Of a stretch of 64,000 bases of DNA, positions 55,284-63,144 are shown piece by piece. Each line of letters begins with the position of its first letter. The stretch's first letter is position 1. Origin of the DNA: Bacteroidales bacterium (lineage in GTDB: Bacteria; Bacteroidota; Bacteroidia; Bacteroidales; Marinilabiliaceae); contig JAKSLH010000004.1 in the NCBI GenBank assembly GCA_024401335.1, positions 101,122 through 165,121 on the forward strand. The letters run 5' to 3'. The notes under the pieces were generated by a model, which saw only the letters and a list, made by a program, of their open reading frames with translations, was not told the DNA's origin and did not search any database. Both the position numbers and the translations under genes were made by a program.

Positions 55284-56084
55284 ATGAACATCATAAGGGA
55301 CTTCCTTACCCATCCTATGCAGTTCCGCGACTGCAACATGTGGATTGCGGGTTTGATCTATGCAATAGCTGTCTATCTGATTCTCGTCATCATGCAGCCG
55401 TTTGGCATCTACAACATGGGTAGCCTACGTTTTATCACTATGCTTCCTTTCAGCATCGTGACTCTCATTGGCTGCGTGGCGCCTTATTATGTGTTGCCTA
55501 CTATTAAGAAGGACTTTTTCCAGGCCGACCGTTGGACTCGCGGCCGCTATCTTGGCTCTTTGCTGATGACGGTGGGCATAATAACACTGGGCATCTTGTG
55601 CATCTTTGTCGTTATGCTCAAACTTCCTCTCTCGCTCAACGTGGCTTGGACCGCTCTTTGGCAGACGGTTGTCATCACATTGCTTGTCTTTGGAATAAAC
55701 ATGGTTCTGCCTGAAAGGAAACAAAGGGAACAGAAAAAGTCTGAAAAAGGTGTCTCGTCAGTGGTTATCAGAGGTTCCGGCAAGAATGAACAGGTGGATA
55801 TATCACTCGACAAACTTCTCTATGTGGAGTCCGACAGAAACTACTGCAACATCGTGACGACAGATGGCACTACTCAGATTCGCTCGACAATGACTGCCAT
55901 CGAGGAACAGCTCGAAGGTCACCCTCAGATGAAGAAGTGCCACAGGGCATATCTGGTGAACACTGATAACATTTTGACTACCGACGGTAGCAGCACAACT
56001 GGCTATAAGCTGATTATGCTCGGTGGACTGCATTCGGTGCCTGTAGCCCGCTCCTATGCTAAGGAATTAGATAGCTTTATCTGA
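55284..56084 (+). CDS. Membrane-anchored LytTR transcription regulator
   Basis: 266 residues from ATG 55284. Four membrane helices (about 20-150; GLIYAIAVYLILVIMQPFGIY is the first) are joined by a basic linker to a cytoplasmic LytTR DNA-binding domain (about 170-266; LYVESDRNYCNIVTTDG, KCHRAYLVNTDNI). There is no receiver domain. One-component membrane LytTR proteins sense signals directly and act at the DNA from the membrane. It is convergent with, and overlaps by 8 bp, the DUF3592-like gene. Confidence 0.88.
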   Translation: MNIIRDFLTHPMQFRDCNMWIAGLIYAIAVYLILVIMQPFGIYNMGSLRFITMLPFSIVTLIGCVAPYYVLPTIKKDFFQADRWTRGRYLGSLLMTVGIITLGILCIFVVMLKLPLSLNVAWTALWQTVVITLLVFGINMVLPERKQREQKKSEKGVSSVVIRGSGKNEQVDISLDKLLYVESDRNYCNIVTTDGTTQIRSTMTAIEEQLEGHPQMKKCHRAYLVNTDNILTTDGSSTTGYKLIMLGGLHSVPVARSYAKELDSFI

Positions 56085-56511
56085 TGTAGTCGCTTATGAG
56101 ATTGACTTCGGGATCTCCCTCTTTATAATATACTTCTACTGGCGTCCCTATCTTTGGGGCTCCGTATCCAGCATCCTGGCGCACCGCATAACGGCCATAG
56201 CCATTGGAGAATCCTTCGTAACGGGCTCCATCAACAACAAATTCATAGTATATCATCTCATGCTTGGGATTAGTCCGTGTGACGTGTCCTGTTGCGACTT
56301 TATATCCTTTCGATAGCTCTACTCTATAGCGGTCGAGCTTGCTGTAGCCATAGGCATAATAGGAATAGACCGGATAGACGACTGCAACGAGTATCACTGC
56401 GCACAATATCGGCCATGTATATCTCTTCAACCCATTTTTAATCGTGTCCCATACGCCTCTCTTGGCGTTTGCAGTCTCTTTTGTATAGAAGCGTTTGCTC
56501 TTGTTTTTCAT
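56077..56511 (-). CDS. Small DUF3592-like membrane protein
   Basis: 144 residues. One membrane helix (about 33-52; WPILCAVILVAVVYPVYSYY) is followed by an extracytoplasmic beta-rich domain (KVATGHVTRTNPK, MIYYEFVVDGARYEGFS, GTPVEVYYKEGDPEVNLI) matching the general DUF3592 pattern. The function of such proteins is unknown. Confidence 0.6.
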   Translation of the reverse strand: MKNKSKRFYTKETANAKRGVWDTIKNGLKRYTWPILCAVILVAVVYPVYSYYAYGYSKLDRYRVELSKGYKVATGHVTRTNPKHEMIYYEFVVDGARYEGFSNGYGRYAVRQDAGYGAPKIGTPVEVYYKEGDPEVNLISDYIR

Positions 56512-56552
56512 AGCAGATGTTTTTCGGAGTGAATACCCACTCCCACTAGCGA

Positions 56553-56586
56553 CAAAGGTACAAATATAATGTTATTCCATCCCAAA
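56553..56586 (-). promoter_or_regulatory. Tandem -7 boxes for the DUF3592-like gene
   Basis: On the minus strand, TATATTTG (56568-56561) and TACCTTTG (56560-56553) are directly adjacent. TTTG (56586-56583) lies 22 bp before the second and 14 bp before the first. Two start points 8 bp apart are possible. Confidence 0.4.
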
Positions 56587-56641
56587 ACAGCCTTGCACTT
56601 CGTCCCAAAACAGGCCGTTGAGCACAAAAAACGGCCATTTT
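56580..56641. repeat. Direct repeat TCCCAAAACAG x2 and adjoining hairpin
   Basis: TCCCAAAACAG occurs at 56580-56590 and 56603-56613, 23 bp apart. A 7-bp hairpin (GGCCGTT 56613-56619 with AACGGCC 56630-56636) followed by ATTTT adjoins it. It lies in the 238-bp gap between the DUF3592-like and CcdA-like genes. The spacing, about two helical turns, is like that of LytTR sites, but the sequence match is loose. Confidence 0.45.
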
Positions 56642-56749
56642 CTGTCATCTATCCCAATGTTTTTGAGGTAAGCTACAAGGGCTTTTACTTTGCATTCGTC
56701 GAAACGATGACGCTTCGACTCAAAACAACAAAATAACGTTAATGTAACA

Positions 56750-57352
56750 ATGACTATCGAAGGTTTAATAATAGGACTTAGCGTCGGCGCCTCTTGTGTG
56801 GCATCATGCGGACCACTTATCATGTCGGTCATCATGAAGAACTCTCCTACCCCATCGGACGCCTATTCTTACCTGGGCCGTTTCATGGCTGGACGACTGA
56901 TGGCTTACTTGGCTATAGCGGCTGTTACTGGCCTGATGCGCGGATGCCAGTGGCAGAGCGCAAAGGTGATGGCTGTCATGTCGATTGCCGTAGGGGTAAT
57001 GATGATTGTCAACGCTTTGGTTAAGCTGCCTTCTTATTGCGCAAAGGGTGTGGGCGTGAAGACTTACATACGTAGCCATGCTCCGATGATGTACGTGCCT
57101 GCTCTGGGCTTCATCTCGAGCATCAACATCTGCCCTCCTGTCATCGCTGCGGCTACGGCTTCCCTCAACGCTCCTTCGACGGCACAGGGCATAGGCACTT
57201 TCGTGCTGTTCTTCATCGGGTCATCTATCTATATGTTGCCCCTGCCTCTCATCTCGCTCTTTGAAGATAAGGAGGCTATAAGGACTATCGGCCGTTTCAT
57301 GTCGTGGATAATAGGGGTGATGTTCATCGTGAAGGGGTTAATCGGACTATAA
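56750..57352 (+). CDS. CcdA/SafE-like membrane electron-transfer or exporter protein
   Basis: 200 residues with six membrane helices and no signal peptide. Two Cys sites are conserved in the DsbD/CcdA pattern: CVASCGP near residue 16 and NICPPV near residue 125. Such proteins move electrons (thiol reduction) across the inner membrane, while some of the SafE/TauE-annotated type may export sulfite. The downstream ferredoxin-like membrane protein favours electron transfer. The pair starts a likely three-gene operon with 37-bp and 12-bp gaps. Confidence 0.7.
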   Translation: MTIEGLIIGLSVGASCVASCGPLIMSVIMKNSPTPSDAYSYLGRFMAGRLMAYLAIAAVTGLMRGCQWQSAKVMAVMSIAVGVMMIVNALVKLPSYCAKGVGVKTYIRSHAPMMYVPALGFISSINICPPVIAAATASLNAPSTAQGIGTFVLFFIGSSIYMLPLPLISLFEDKEAIRTIGRFMSWIIGVMFIVKGLIGL

Positions 57353-57389
57353 AGACTAATAAGTATTAAATCAAAAAATATCATATAAC

Positions 57390-58517
57390 ATGAAAAACAA
57401 GCTTTATTCTACGGGCAACGTGCTCAGAAGCATCTTGCTCACTCTCCCAATGACACTGATATCTATGATGATGCTTAGCCAGGGCGGACAGGCATTGGGA
57501 ACATTGGAAGACACTTGCGTATATCTGGCTGCATGTGCAATCTACAACATTGCTTTCTTCTTGATGCTCTACAAGGGTGAAATCGACAAGTGGCGCGCTG
57601 TCGTGTTCGCCACATCGGCCGTGCTCTTCTCTGTTTCGTTCATGAACAACCTCATCGAACTTAGAGGTAGCGTGACCTATTCCGATGCCGATGTCCTGTC
57701 GTGCGAGATTCCTTTCTGCCATATTGTGACTACTATGGTTGTGATTCCTGCTGCCATAAAGCAGACGATTATCTTCCCTGGCAGCATCATGACTGGCTTC
57801 GCTTCAATATCGGCTATGTTTGTGATTATCTTCGGCTCTAGCATCATTCTTGGCAGGGGCTTCTGCTCATGGGGCTGTTTCTATGGCGGATGGGACGACG
57901 CCTTCAGCCGCGTAGCGAAGAATCCTATCATAAAGAAGGTGAACGTGGCCTACCGTTGGTTCAGCTTCGCTATGCTTATCATCATGGCTCTATGGTCGGC
58001 TGCCACTCTGGCTCCTGAATACTGCTCTTGGCTGTGCCCGTTCAAGCTCGTGACGGAACGCGACGCCATTGTCGATACCGAGACTCTACTCAAGAATGTT
58101 GTCATGGTCATTCTTTTCCTGGGTCTTGTGGTGGTGCTTCCGCTGATTACTAAGAAGAGGATACAGTGTGCTACTTTCTGCCCTATGGGTGCTTTCGAAT
58201 CGCTGTTCAACAAGATTAGCATCTTCCATGTGAAGAACAACGAGAGCAAATGTATCAAGTGCGGCAAATGCCAGAGATCTTGCCCATTGCTGGCCATAGA
58301 TAGCAAACTGAAGCCTCTCATCAACTGCTCTAAATGCGGCAAGTGCGTCGATGCCTGCCCTACGGGTGCTATGCAGTTCCATATCAAGGGCACTCCTGTG
58401 GGCACTAAGATCACAACGGCTCGTCTGCTGTTCCTCTACCCTGCCTACACGCTGATGGTGACTCTTATCGGTGGTAGCGTGGTCAATGCAATTAAGATTA
58501 TTATCAACCTGTTTTAA
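57390..58517 (+). CDS. NapH/RdxA-like membrane 4Fe-4S ferredoxin
   Basis: 375 residues. Seven or so membrane helices enclose cysteine pairs GRGFCSWGC (near 156), CSWLCP (near 211) and CATFCPMGA (near 261). Two classic 4Fe-4S motifs follow, CIKCGKCQRSCP (near 289) and CSKCGKCVDACP (near 313), then a last hydrophobic segment. The family includes NapH, CcoG/RdxA and NosR-type polyferredoxins that feed electrons to periplasmic or membrane partners. The final electron acceptor is unknown, and the neighbouring CcdA-like protein is the best candidate partner. Confidence 0.82.
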   Translation: MKNKLYSTGNVLRSILLTLPMTLISMMMLSQGGQALGTLEDTCVYLAACAIYNIAFFLMLYKGEIDKWRAVVFATSAVLFSVSFMNNLIELRGSVTYSDADVLSCEIPFCHIVTTMVVIPAAIKQTIIFPGSIMTGFASISAMFVIIFGSSIILGRGFCSWGCFYGGWDDAFSRVAKNPIIKKVNVAYRWFSFAMLIIMALWSAATLAPEYCSWLCPFKLVTERDAIVDTETLLKNVVMVILFLGLVVVLPLITKKRIQCATFCPMGAFESLFNKISIFHVKNNESKCIKCGKCQRSCPLLAIDSKLKPLINCSKCGKCVDACPTGAMQFHIKGTPVGTKITTARLLFLYPAYTLMVTLIGGSVVNAIKIIINLF

Positions 58518-58529
58518 ATACCAATAGAG

Positions 58530-58913
58530 ATGAAATACATATCATATAGCATAGCGGCTACAATGACAATAATGATGATGCTCATTTTTATCAATCTTGA
58601 CGGATGGATGCAGATGGCGGCTCAGCTGCCTTTCATGAAGATCGACCCTACTATCACGGGCGGCGAAGTGGTCGATAGCATTGTGAGCGACAACTACAAG
58701 CTGTGGATTCACGAGGGTGTCCACCCTGGCCTCTTCGAAGACAAGAGTAGAACGATAACTCAGATCGACATCGAGGGCGACTACTACGGAAAGGTGACGG
58801 TGAACGGCAAACAATACGAACTCAACGCTACATCCCACGACGTAAAGGTTAACGGAGAAGAATACGCCGCTTCTTTCAAAAGAAAAAACGGATGGACTCT
58901 GAGAATCGAATAA
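58530..58913 (+). CDS. Small anchored periplasmic protein of the redox operon
   Basis: 127 residues. One N-terminal membrane helix (about 5-24) is followed by a small beta-rich domain (YYGKVTVNGKQYELNATSHD) facing outward. It contains no Cys, so it is not itself a thiol carrier. I do not recognise a family, though the size and position recall NusG-II/FMN-binding-like accessory domains. It is 12 bp after the ferredoxin gene and therefore likely part of the same complex. Confidence 0.6.
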   Translation: MKYISYSIAATMTIMMMLIFINLDGWMQMAAQLPFMKIDPTITGGEVVDSIVSDNYKLWIHEGVHPGLFEDKSRTITQIDIEGDYYGKVTVNGKQYELNATSHDVKVNGEEYAASFKRKNGWTLRIE

Positions 58914-58947
58914 AAAGGTAGGTACCACACAAAATACGCATCTTTTT

Positions 58948-58990
58948 CAAGGCATACCCCACTATAAAAAGGGGGTATGCCTTGGTTTTT
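58948..58990 (+). terminator. Strong intrinsic terminator of the redox operon
   Basis: CAAGGCATACCCC (58948-58960) and GGGGTATGCCTTG (58972-58984) form a perfect 13-bp stem, followed by GTTTTT. Confidence 0.92.
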
Positions 58991-59255
58991 ATATGATTTT
59001 TATCAAACTATCAATTTATAATAGGGGGTATATATGAAATTTTTTATTTTTACATATCAACCCCTATTTTTGAACCATATACGGCTTTTTACTCTCTAAA
59101 ATGACTCTCTTGGGGCACAAATCACCCCCTCTTAACGCTCTGAACATCATTTTTACTTCATTATTTAACACTTACAATTTAAAAGTTATATACCGCATAT
59201 ACTTTCAATATATTATTTTTATCGTATAATATTTTTATATCTAAAACCTAAATAA
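58991..59255. other. AT-rich intergenic region with a second hairpin
   Basis: 265 bp, AT-rich and with no open frame. ATAGGGG (59021-59027) pairs with CCCCTAT (59061-59067), with extra ATATG/CATAT pairing inside and a T run after. It may be a back-up terminator or a structured RNA. Nothing else is supported. Confidence 0.4.
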
Positions 59256-59288
59256 TATATTTGCATTGTAATTGTAAGAATAATTACA
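59256..59288 (+). promoter_or_regulatory. Promoter and start-site palindrome of the ATP-grasp operon
   Basis: TATATTTG (59256-59263) is a -7 box, with a start near 59270 and a 60-base leader. TGTAATT (59267-59273) and AATTACA (59282-59288) form an inverted repeat across the predicted start. It may be an operator or a 5'-end stabilising hairpin. Confidence 0.45.
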
Positions 59289-59332
59289 CCAAAAGAACGA
59301 ATTTATTACTCAAGACCTAAAAACTATCAGAT

Positions 59333-60652
59333 ATGTACACGCGACTATTAACACAAAAAGATGCGGTAAACAAGTGGATGGAGAGATATGGCGTCCGCTT
59401 TGGAATCTACAAGAACGGGACGTTCAAAGAGCAGATTTTCCCGTTCGATGCAATACCGAGAGTGATAAGCAACAGCGACTGGACTGAACTCGAAAAGGGT
59501 CTCAAGCAGCGCGTGGATGCTCTTAACGCTTTCTTGCGTGACATATACACCGAAAAGAGGATCATCAAGGACGGTGTTGTTCCAGAGGACTTTGTCTACT
59601 CATCTAAGGGCTACCTTCCTCAGTGCGAGGGCATAACGCCTTCTAAGGGTATCTTCTCCCACATTTCGGGCATCGACCTGGTGCAGGCTGAAGATGGCAC
59701 CTGGTATGTCCTCGAAGACAACCTCAGAATACCTTCCGGCGCCTCTTACCCTATGATCGCGAGACAGCTCACCAGAAAGGCTTCGCCTGAGACATTCGAC
59801 GGGGCAAAGGTTTTCGACAACCGCGACTACGCTCGTATGATTCGCGAAATGATGGATCATGTGAATGTCGATAACGGTCTTGAGGTGATACTGACTCCTG
59901 GCCGCTACAACTCGGCTTTCTTCGAACACTCCTACCTGGCCGAGAAGGCTGGCGTGGTGCTTGCCTTCCCCGACGATCTGTTCGTCGATGGCGATAAGGT
60001 GTACTACAAGGGTCTTTTCAACGAGAGGGAACGCGTGGGCGCTATCTACCGTAGATTGTCCGACGAATATCTCGACCCTATGACGTTCGAACGTTCGTCG
60101 CTCTTGGGCGTGCCTAACTTGTTCCAGGCTTACGCTAAGGGCAATGTCGCGATTGTCAACGCTCTCGGCAATGGCGTGGCCGACGATAAGGGTATCTACT
60201 ACTTCGTGCCTAAGATGGTCGAATACTACCTCAACGAAAAACCTATTCTTAAGAACGCTCCAACTTATCTGCCTTTCTACGAGAAGGATAGGAATTATGT
60301 ACTGGAGAATCTCCATAAGCTCGTGATAAAGGATGTGGCCGAAGCGGGCGGCTATGGCGTGATGTTCGGCAGAGACATGGACGAGAAGCGCCTCGAAGAG
60401 GTGAAGGAGCTCGTGCGCACTCAGCCTCGACGCTGGATCGCACAGGAGGTGATCAACTTTATCGACCTCGAGATTATGGAGGGCGACGAGAGGGTGATGA
60501 GAAAGGCCGATCTGAGAGCTTTCGTTGTCTCGGGCAAGGAGACGAAGGTGTGGCCTAGCGGCTTGACTCGTTTCACTAGAGACCCTAAGTCGTTTGTTGT
60601 CAACTCCTCACAGGGCGGCGGATTCAAGGATACTTGGGTAATGGCGGAGTAA
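59333..60652 (+). CDS. Circularly permuted ATP-grasp protein (type 2)
   Basis: 439 residues with the features of the circularly permuted ATP-grasp family: RFGIYKNGTF near the start, SGIDLVQAEDGTWYVLEDNLRIPSG near 110-135, VLTPGRYNSAFFEHSYLAE near 180, and GGYGVMFGRDMD near 345. ATP-grasp enzymes join a carboxylate to an amine through an acyl phosphate. In published comparative work (amidoligase survey by Iyer and colleagues, 2009) these proteins co-occur with alpha-E and transglutaminase-fold proteins and are predicted to make short peptides or peptide tags. The substrates are unknown. It is first in a probable operon with the next four genes. Confidence 0.85.
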   Translation: MYTRLLTQKDAVNKWMERYGVRFGIYKNGTFKEQIFPFDAIPRVISNSDWTELEKGLKQRVDALNAFLRDIYTEKRIIKDGVVPEDFVYSSKGYLPQCEGITPSKGIFSHISGIDLVQAEDGTWYVLEDNLRIPSGASYPMIARQLTRKASPETFDGAKVFDNRDYARMIREMMDHVNVDNGLEVILTPGRYNSAFFEHSYLAEKAGVVLAFPDDLFVDGDKVYYKGLFNERERVGAIYRRLSDEYLDPMTFERSSLLGVPNLFQAYAKGNVAIVNALGNGVADDKGIYYFVPKMVEYYLNEKPILKNAPTYLPFYEKDRNYVLENLHKLVIKDVAEAGGYGVMFGRDMDEKRLEEVKELVRTQPRRWIAQEVINFIDLEIMEGDERVMRKADLRAFVVSGKETKVWPSGLTRFTRDPKSFVVNSSQGGGFKDTWVMAE

Positions 60653-60690
60653 TAATCAATACGAATAAAAACATTTAAACTTTTACAGAT

Positions 60691-61380
60691 ATGACGACCA
60701 AGATGTTTCTTTCAGCTATCTCTCCTGCTAAGGCAGACCGACTCTACTGGCTGGGCAGATATTCAGAACGTGTATGTACTGTTCTCCATATACTACGCAA
60801 ATACTACGATGCGATAATCGACGACGAGCACACTAATTCTCACAAGGTGTTCTGCTCTAAGATGGGCATCCCTTGCGAAGTGGAGAACTCTCGCGAATTT
60901 GTCCATAAATATCTCTACGACGAGACGCTCAACTACTCGGTTATCAATATGCTCGAACGTGTGAAGGACAACGCTATTCTTCTGAGGGAAGAACTCAAGA
61001 GCGAGAGTCTTCAGTATATAGAATTGGCTATCAACTTCATGAAGAGGGCTGGCGAGGAGGATCTTAAGCTCTACGACATTCAGTATGTAACCGACGTGAT
61101 GTATTCGTTCTGGGGCGCTGTCGAGGATAGAATATACAACTCTAAGGTGAGGGACATCATCACTTCTGGTAAATATATCGAGAAGCTCGACCTCTATATC
61201 CGTTTTGGCTACGAGGCTGAACGCATCGAGGATGTGTTGTCAAGACTGGAAAGGGTCGATGCTTTCGAGGGCGATTTCTACAACACTACCGACTTCATCA
61301 ACCTGAAACAGCGCATCGCAATGCCTGGCTTCAGCACTGAAGAGACGCTCAACGTTGTCAACAGTCTCTTCGCCGCATAG
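60691..61380 (+). CDS. Alpha-E domain protein
   Basis: 229 residues, all-helical. The opening LSAISPAKADRLYWLGRYSERV is the alpha-E signature (LSRxAxxLYWLGRYxER). The family is usually about 300 residues by my recollection, so this one is somewhat short, though complete. Alpha-E proteins are nearly always encoded next to circularly permuted ATP-grasp proteins. Their role is unknown, and they could be the peptide-modifying partner. It is 38 bp after the ATP-grasp gene. Confidence 0.85.
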   Translation: MTTKMFLSAISPAKADRLYWLGRYSERVCTVLHILRKYYDAIIDDEHTNSHKVFCSKMGIPCEVENSREFVHKYLYDETLNYSVINMLERVKDNAILLREELKSESLQYIELAINFMKRAGEEDLKLYDIQYVTDVMYSFWGAVEDRIYNSKVRDIITSGKYIEKLDLYIRFGYEAERIEDVLSRLERVDAFEGDFYNTTDFINLKQRIAMPGFSTEETLNVVNSLFAA

Positions 61381-61402
61381 AGTAGTAACCAAAGGTACTG
61401 GA

Positions 61403-62209
61403 GTGATTCTGAAGTACACATACCGCACGCTTATCACGTTTTCGACGCAGGTGTCTTCGCATACGTTCATGCTGCGATGCACTCCCTACGCCAACGAATA
61501 CCAGCGCCTCATTGAACATAAGACATCGGTCATCCCTAATTGTCTGCTGACAAGGAGCAACGACACTTTCGGCAGCATACTGGAGACTGGCTATGTCGCT
61601 GATATGCACGATGCGTTTATGTTCGAATCGACGGGTATCATCGAGATTGGCAACAACCGCAGCATCGAGAAGGTCAACCCGCTTTTCCACTACCATTCTG
61701 AACTGACGACGCCCGACATGGCTATAAGGGATGCGGCTAGGCTGATCGGCATGGACATGTCTGTGACTGAATGGGTCATGAGGTTGTCCGACTACCTGCA
61801 GGGCCACTTCCAATATGAGAGCGGTGCGACGAATGTGAAGACTACGGCCTCCGAAGCATTCTCGCTGGGCAAGGGTGTCTGCCAGGACTATGCCCATATT
61901 GCCATTGCAATGTGCAGGGAGGTCGGAATAGCGGCAAGGTATGTCAACGGGTTCATGATTGGTGAAGGGGCCACTCACGCATGGATAGAATATCACGACG
62001 GAGAGCGGTGGCTGGGCTTCGACCCGACAAACAACAGGCCTGTTGATGATACTTACATCAAGATCGCTCACGGCAGAGACTTCAACGACTGCTCCATCAA
62101 CAGAGGTCGTTTCAACGGCATAGCGGAGCAAAACATTAAAGTGACATTGATGGTCGAACAGCTAAAGAAGCTGCCTAAAGAACAGACAAAACAAATAAAA
62201 AACCAATGA
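61403..62209 (+). CDS. Transglutaminase-like cysteine protease-fold protein
   Basis: 268 residues from GTG 61403 (preceded by AAAGG). The frame is open from TTG 61355, inside the previous gene, but residues before VILKYTYRTLITF do not look like the family start. The catalytic triad is clear: Cys in GKGVCQDYAH (near 160), His in ATHAWIEYH, Asp in LGFDPTNNRPVD. The N-terminal part is the usual beta-sandwich (HTFMLRCTPYANEYQ). It has no signal peptide, so it acts in the cytoplasm. In this context it may cleave or cross-link the peptide product. Its stop overlaps the next start (ATGA). Confidence 0.85.
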   Translation: MILKYTYRTLITFSTQVSSHTFMLRCTPYANEYQRLIEHKTSVIPNCLLTRSNDTFGSILETGYVADMHDAFMFESTGIIEIGNNRSIEKVNPLFHYHSELTTPDMAIRDAARLIGMDMSVTEWVMRLSDYLQGHFQYESGATNVKTTASEAFSLGKGVCQDYAHIAIAMCREVGIAARYVNGFMIGEGATHAWIEYHDGERWLGFDPTNNRPVDDTYIKIAHGRDFNDCSINRGRFNGIAEQNIKVTLMVEQLKKLPKEQTKQIKNQ

Positions 62210-63138
62210 TAAAGACAGTTGTTTCAGAAGACTTGCCCGTTCACGAAAGGCTTCTGATATATAAGAACGTCGTTGGAGCCAAGGGCAAAGACGGTAAGCG
62301 TATCTGCATCGTCACAGGCATACACGGCGACGAACTCGAGGGACAATACGTATGCTACGAATTGCTACGTCGCCTCAACGAACAGACTAATGAACTACAT
62401 GGCCAGGTGGAAGTCTACCCTGCTATCAACCCTCTCGGTGTGGACAGCGTGACGCGTGGCATTCCTACATTCGACCTCGACATGAACAGGATATTCCCTG
62501 GCTCACCTAACGGCCACATGGTGGAGAACGTGGCGCACCAGGTGGTCGAGGATCTGAAGGGGGCCGACTTGGTGATCGACATCCACTCTTCCAACATATA
62601 TCTCTACGAGGTGCCACAGGCTCGCATCTCTAACATATACGCCGACAAGCTCTATCCTATGGCGGAGAAGCTCAACCTCGACTTTATCTGGATTCACGAG
62701 GCTGCAACGGTGCTCGAGGCTACAATAGCTCACTCTCTCAACTCGGCCAACACACCGACTATTGTTGTGGAGATGGGCATCGGCATGAAGATAACACGCG
62801 AATATGGCGACCGTCTTGTTGACGGCATCCTCAACTTGCTTACCGACATGGGTGTGTGGACTGGCAATAAGCCTACTGAGGTGACTCAGCCTATCGACTC
62901 ACGCACTGGCGACGTGAGCTTCATCAACGCTTCTCGCTCTGGTGTCATCATAAGCGCACTGCCTCATGGCACAAGGGTCAAGAAGGGCGACACGATCTGC
63001 CAGCTGGTCAACACACTGGATGGCACGGTGCAGGAAGAGGTGAAGAGTCCTGTTGACGGACTGTTGTTTACCGTGCGTAGCTACCCTATCGTTTATGAGG
63101 GTTCGCTCATCGCACGCATATTCAGAGACAAGGAGTAA
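62206..63138 (+). CDS. AstE/AspA-type zinc amidohydrolase (succinylglutamate desuccinylase family)
   Basis: 310 residues. The zinc ligands are intact: GIHGDELEG near 38-46 (His and Glu) and DIHSSN near 125 (His). LDMNRIFPG near 90 and VVEMGIGMK near 188 (catalytic Glu) are present. The C-terminal part has the beta-domain of this family (VKSPVDGLLFTV-like). Family members remove an acyl group from an N-acylated amino acid, so it could hydrolyse a gamma-linked or acylated peptide. It overlaps the transglutaminase gene by 4 bp. Confidence 0.85.
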   Translation: MIKTVVSEDLPVHERLLIYKNVVGAKGKDGKRICIVTGIHGDELEGQYVCYELLRRLNEQTNELHGQVEVYPAINPLGVDSVTRGIPTFDLDMNRIFPGSPNGHMVENVAHQVVEDLKGADLVIDIHSSNIYLYEVPQARISNIYADKLYPMAEKLNLDFIWIHEAATVLEATIAHSLNSANTPTIVVEMGIGMKITREYGDRLVDGILNLLTDMGVWTGNKPTEVTQPIDSRTGDVSFINASRSGVIISALPHGTRVKKGDTICQLVNTLDGTVQEEVKSPVDGLLFTVRSYPIVYEGSLIARIFRDKE

Positions 63139-63144
63139 GGCTAT

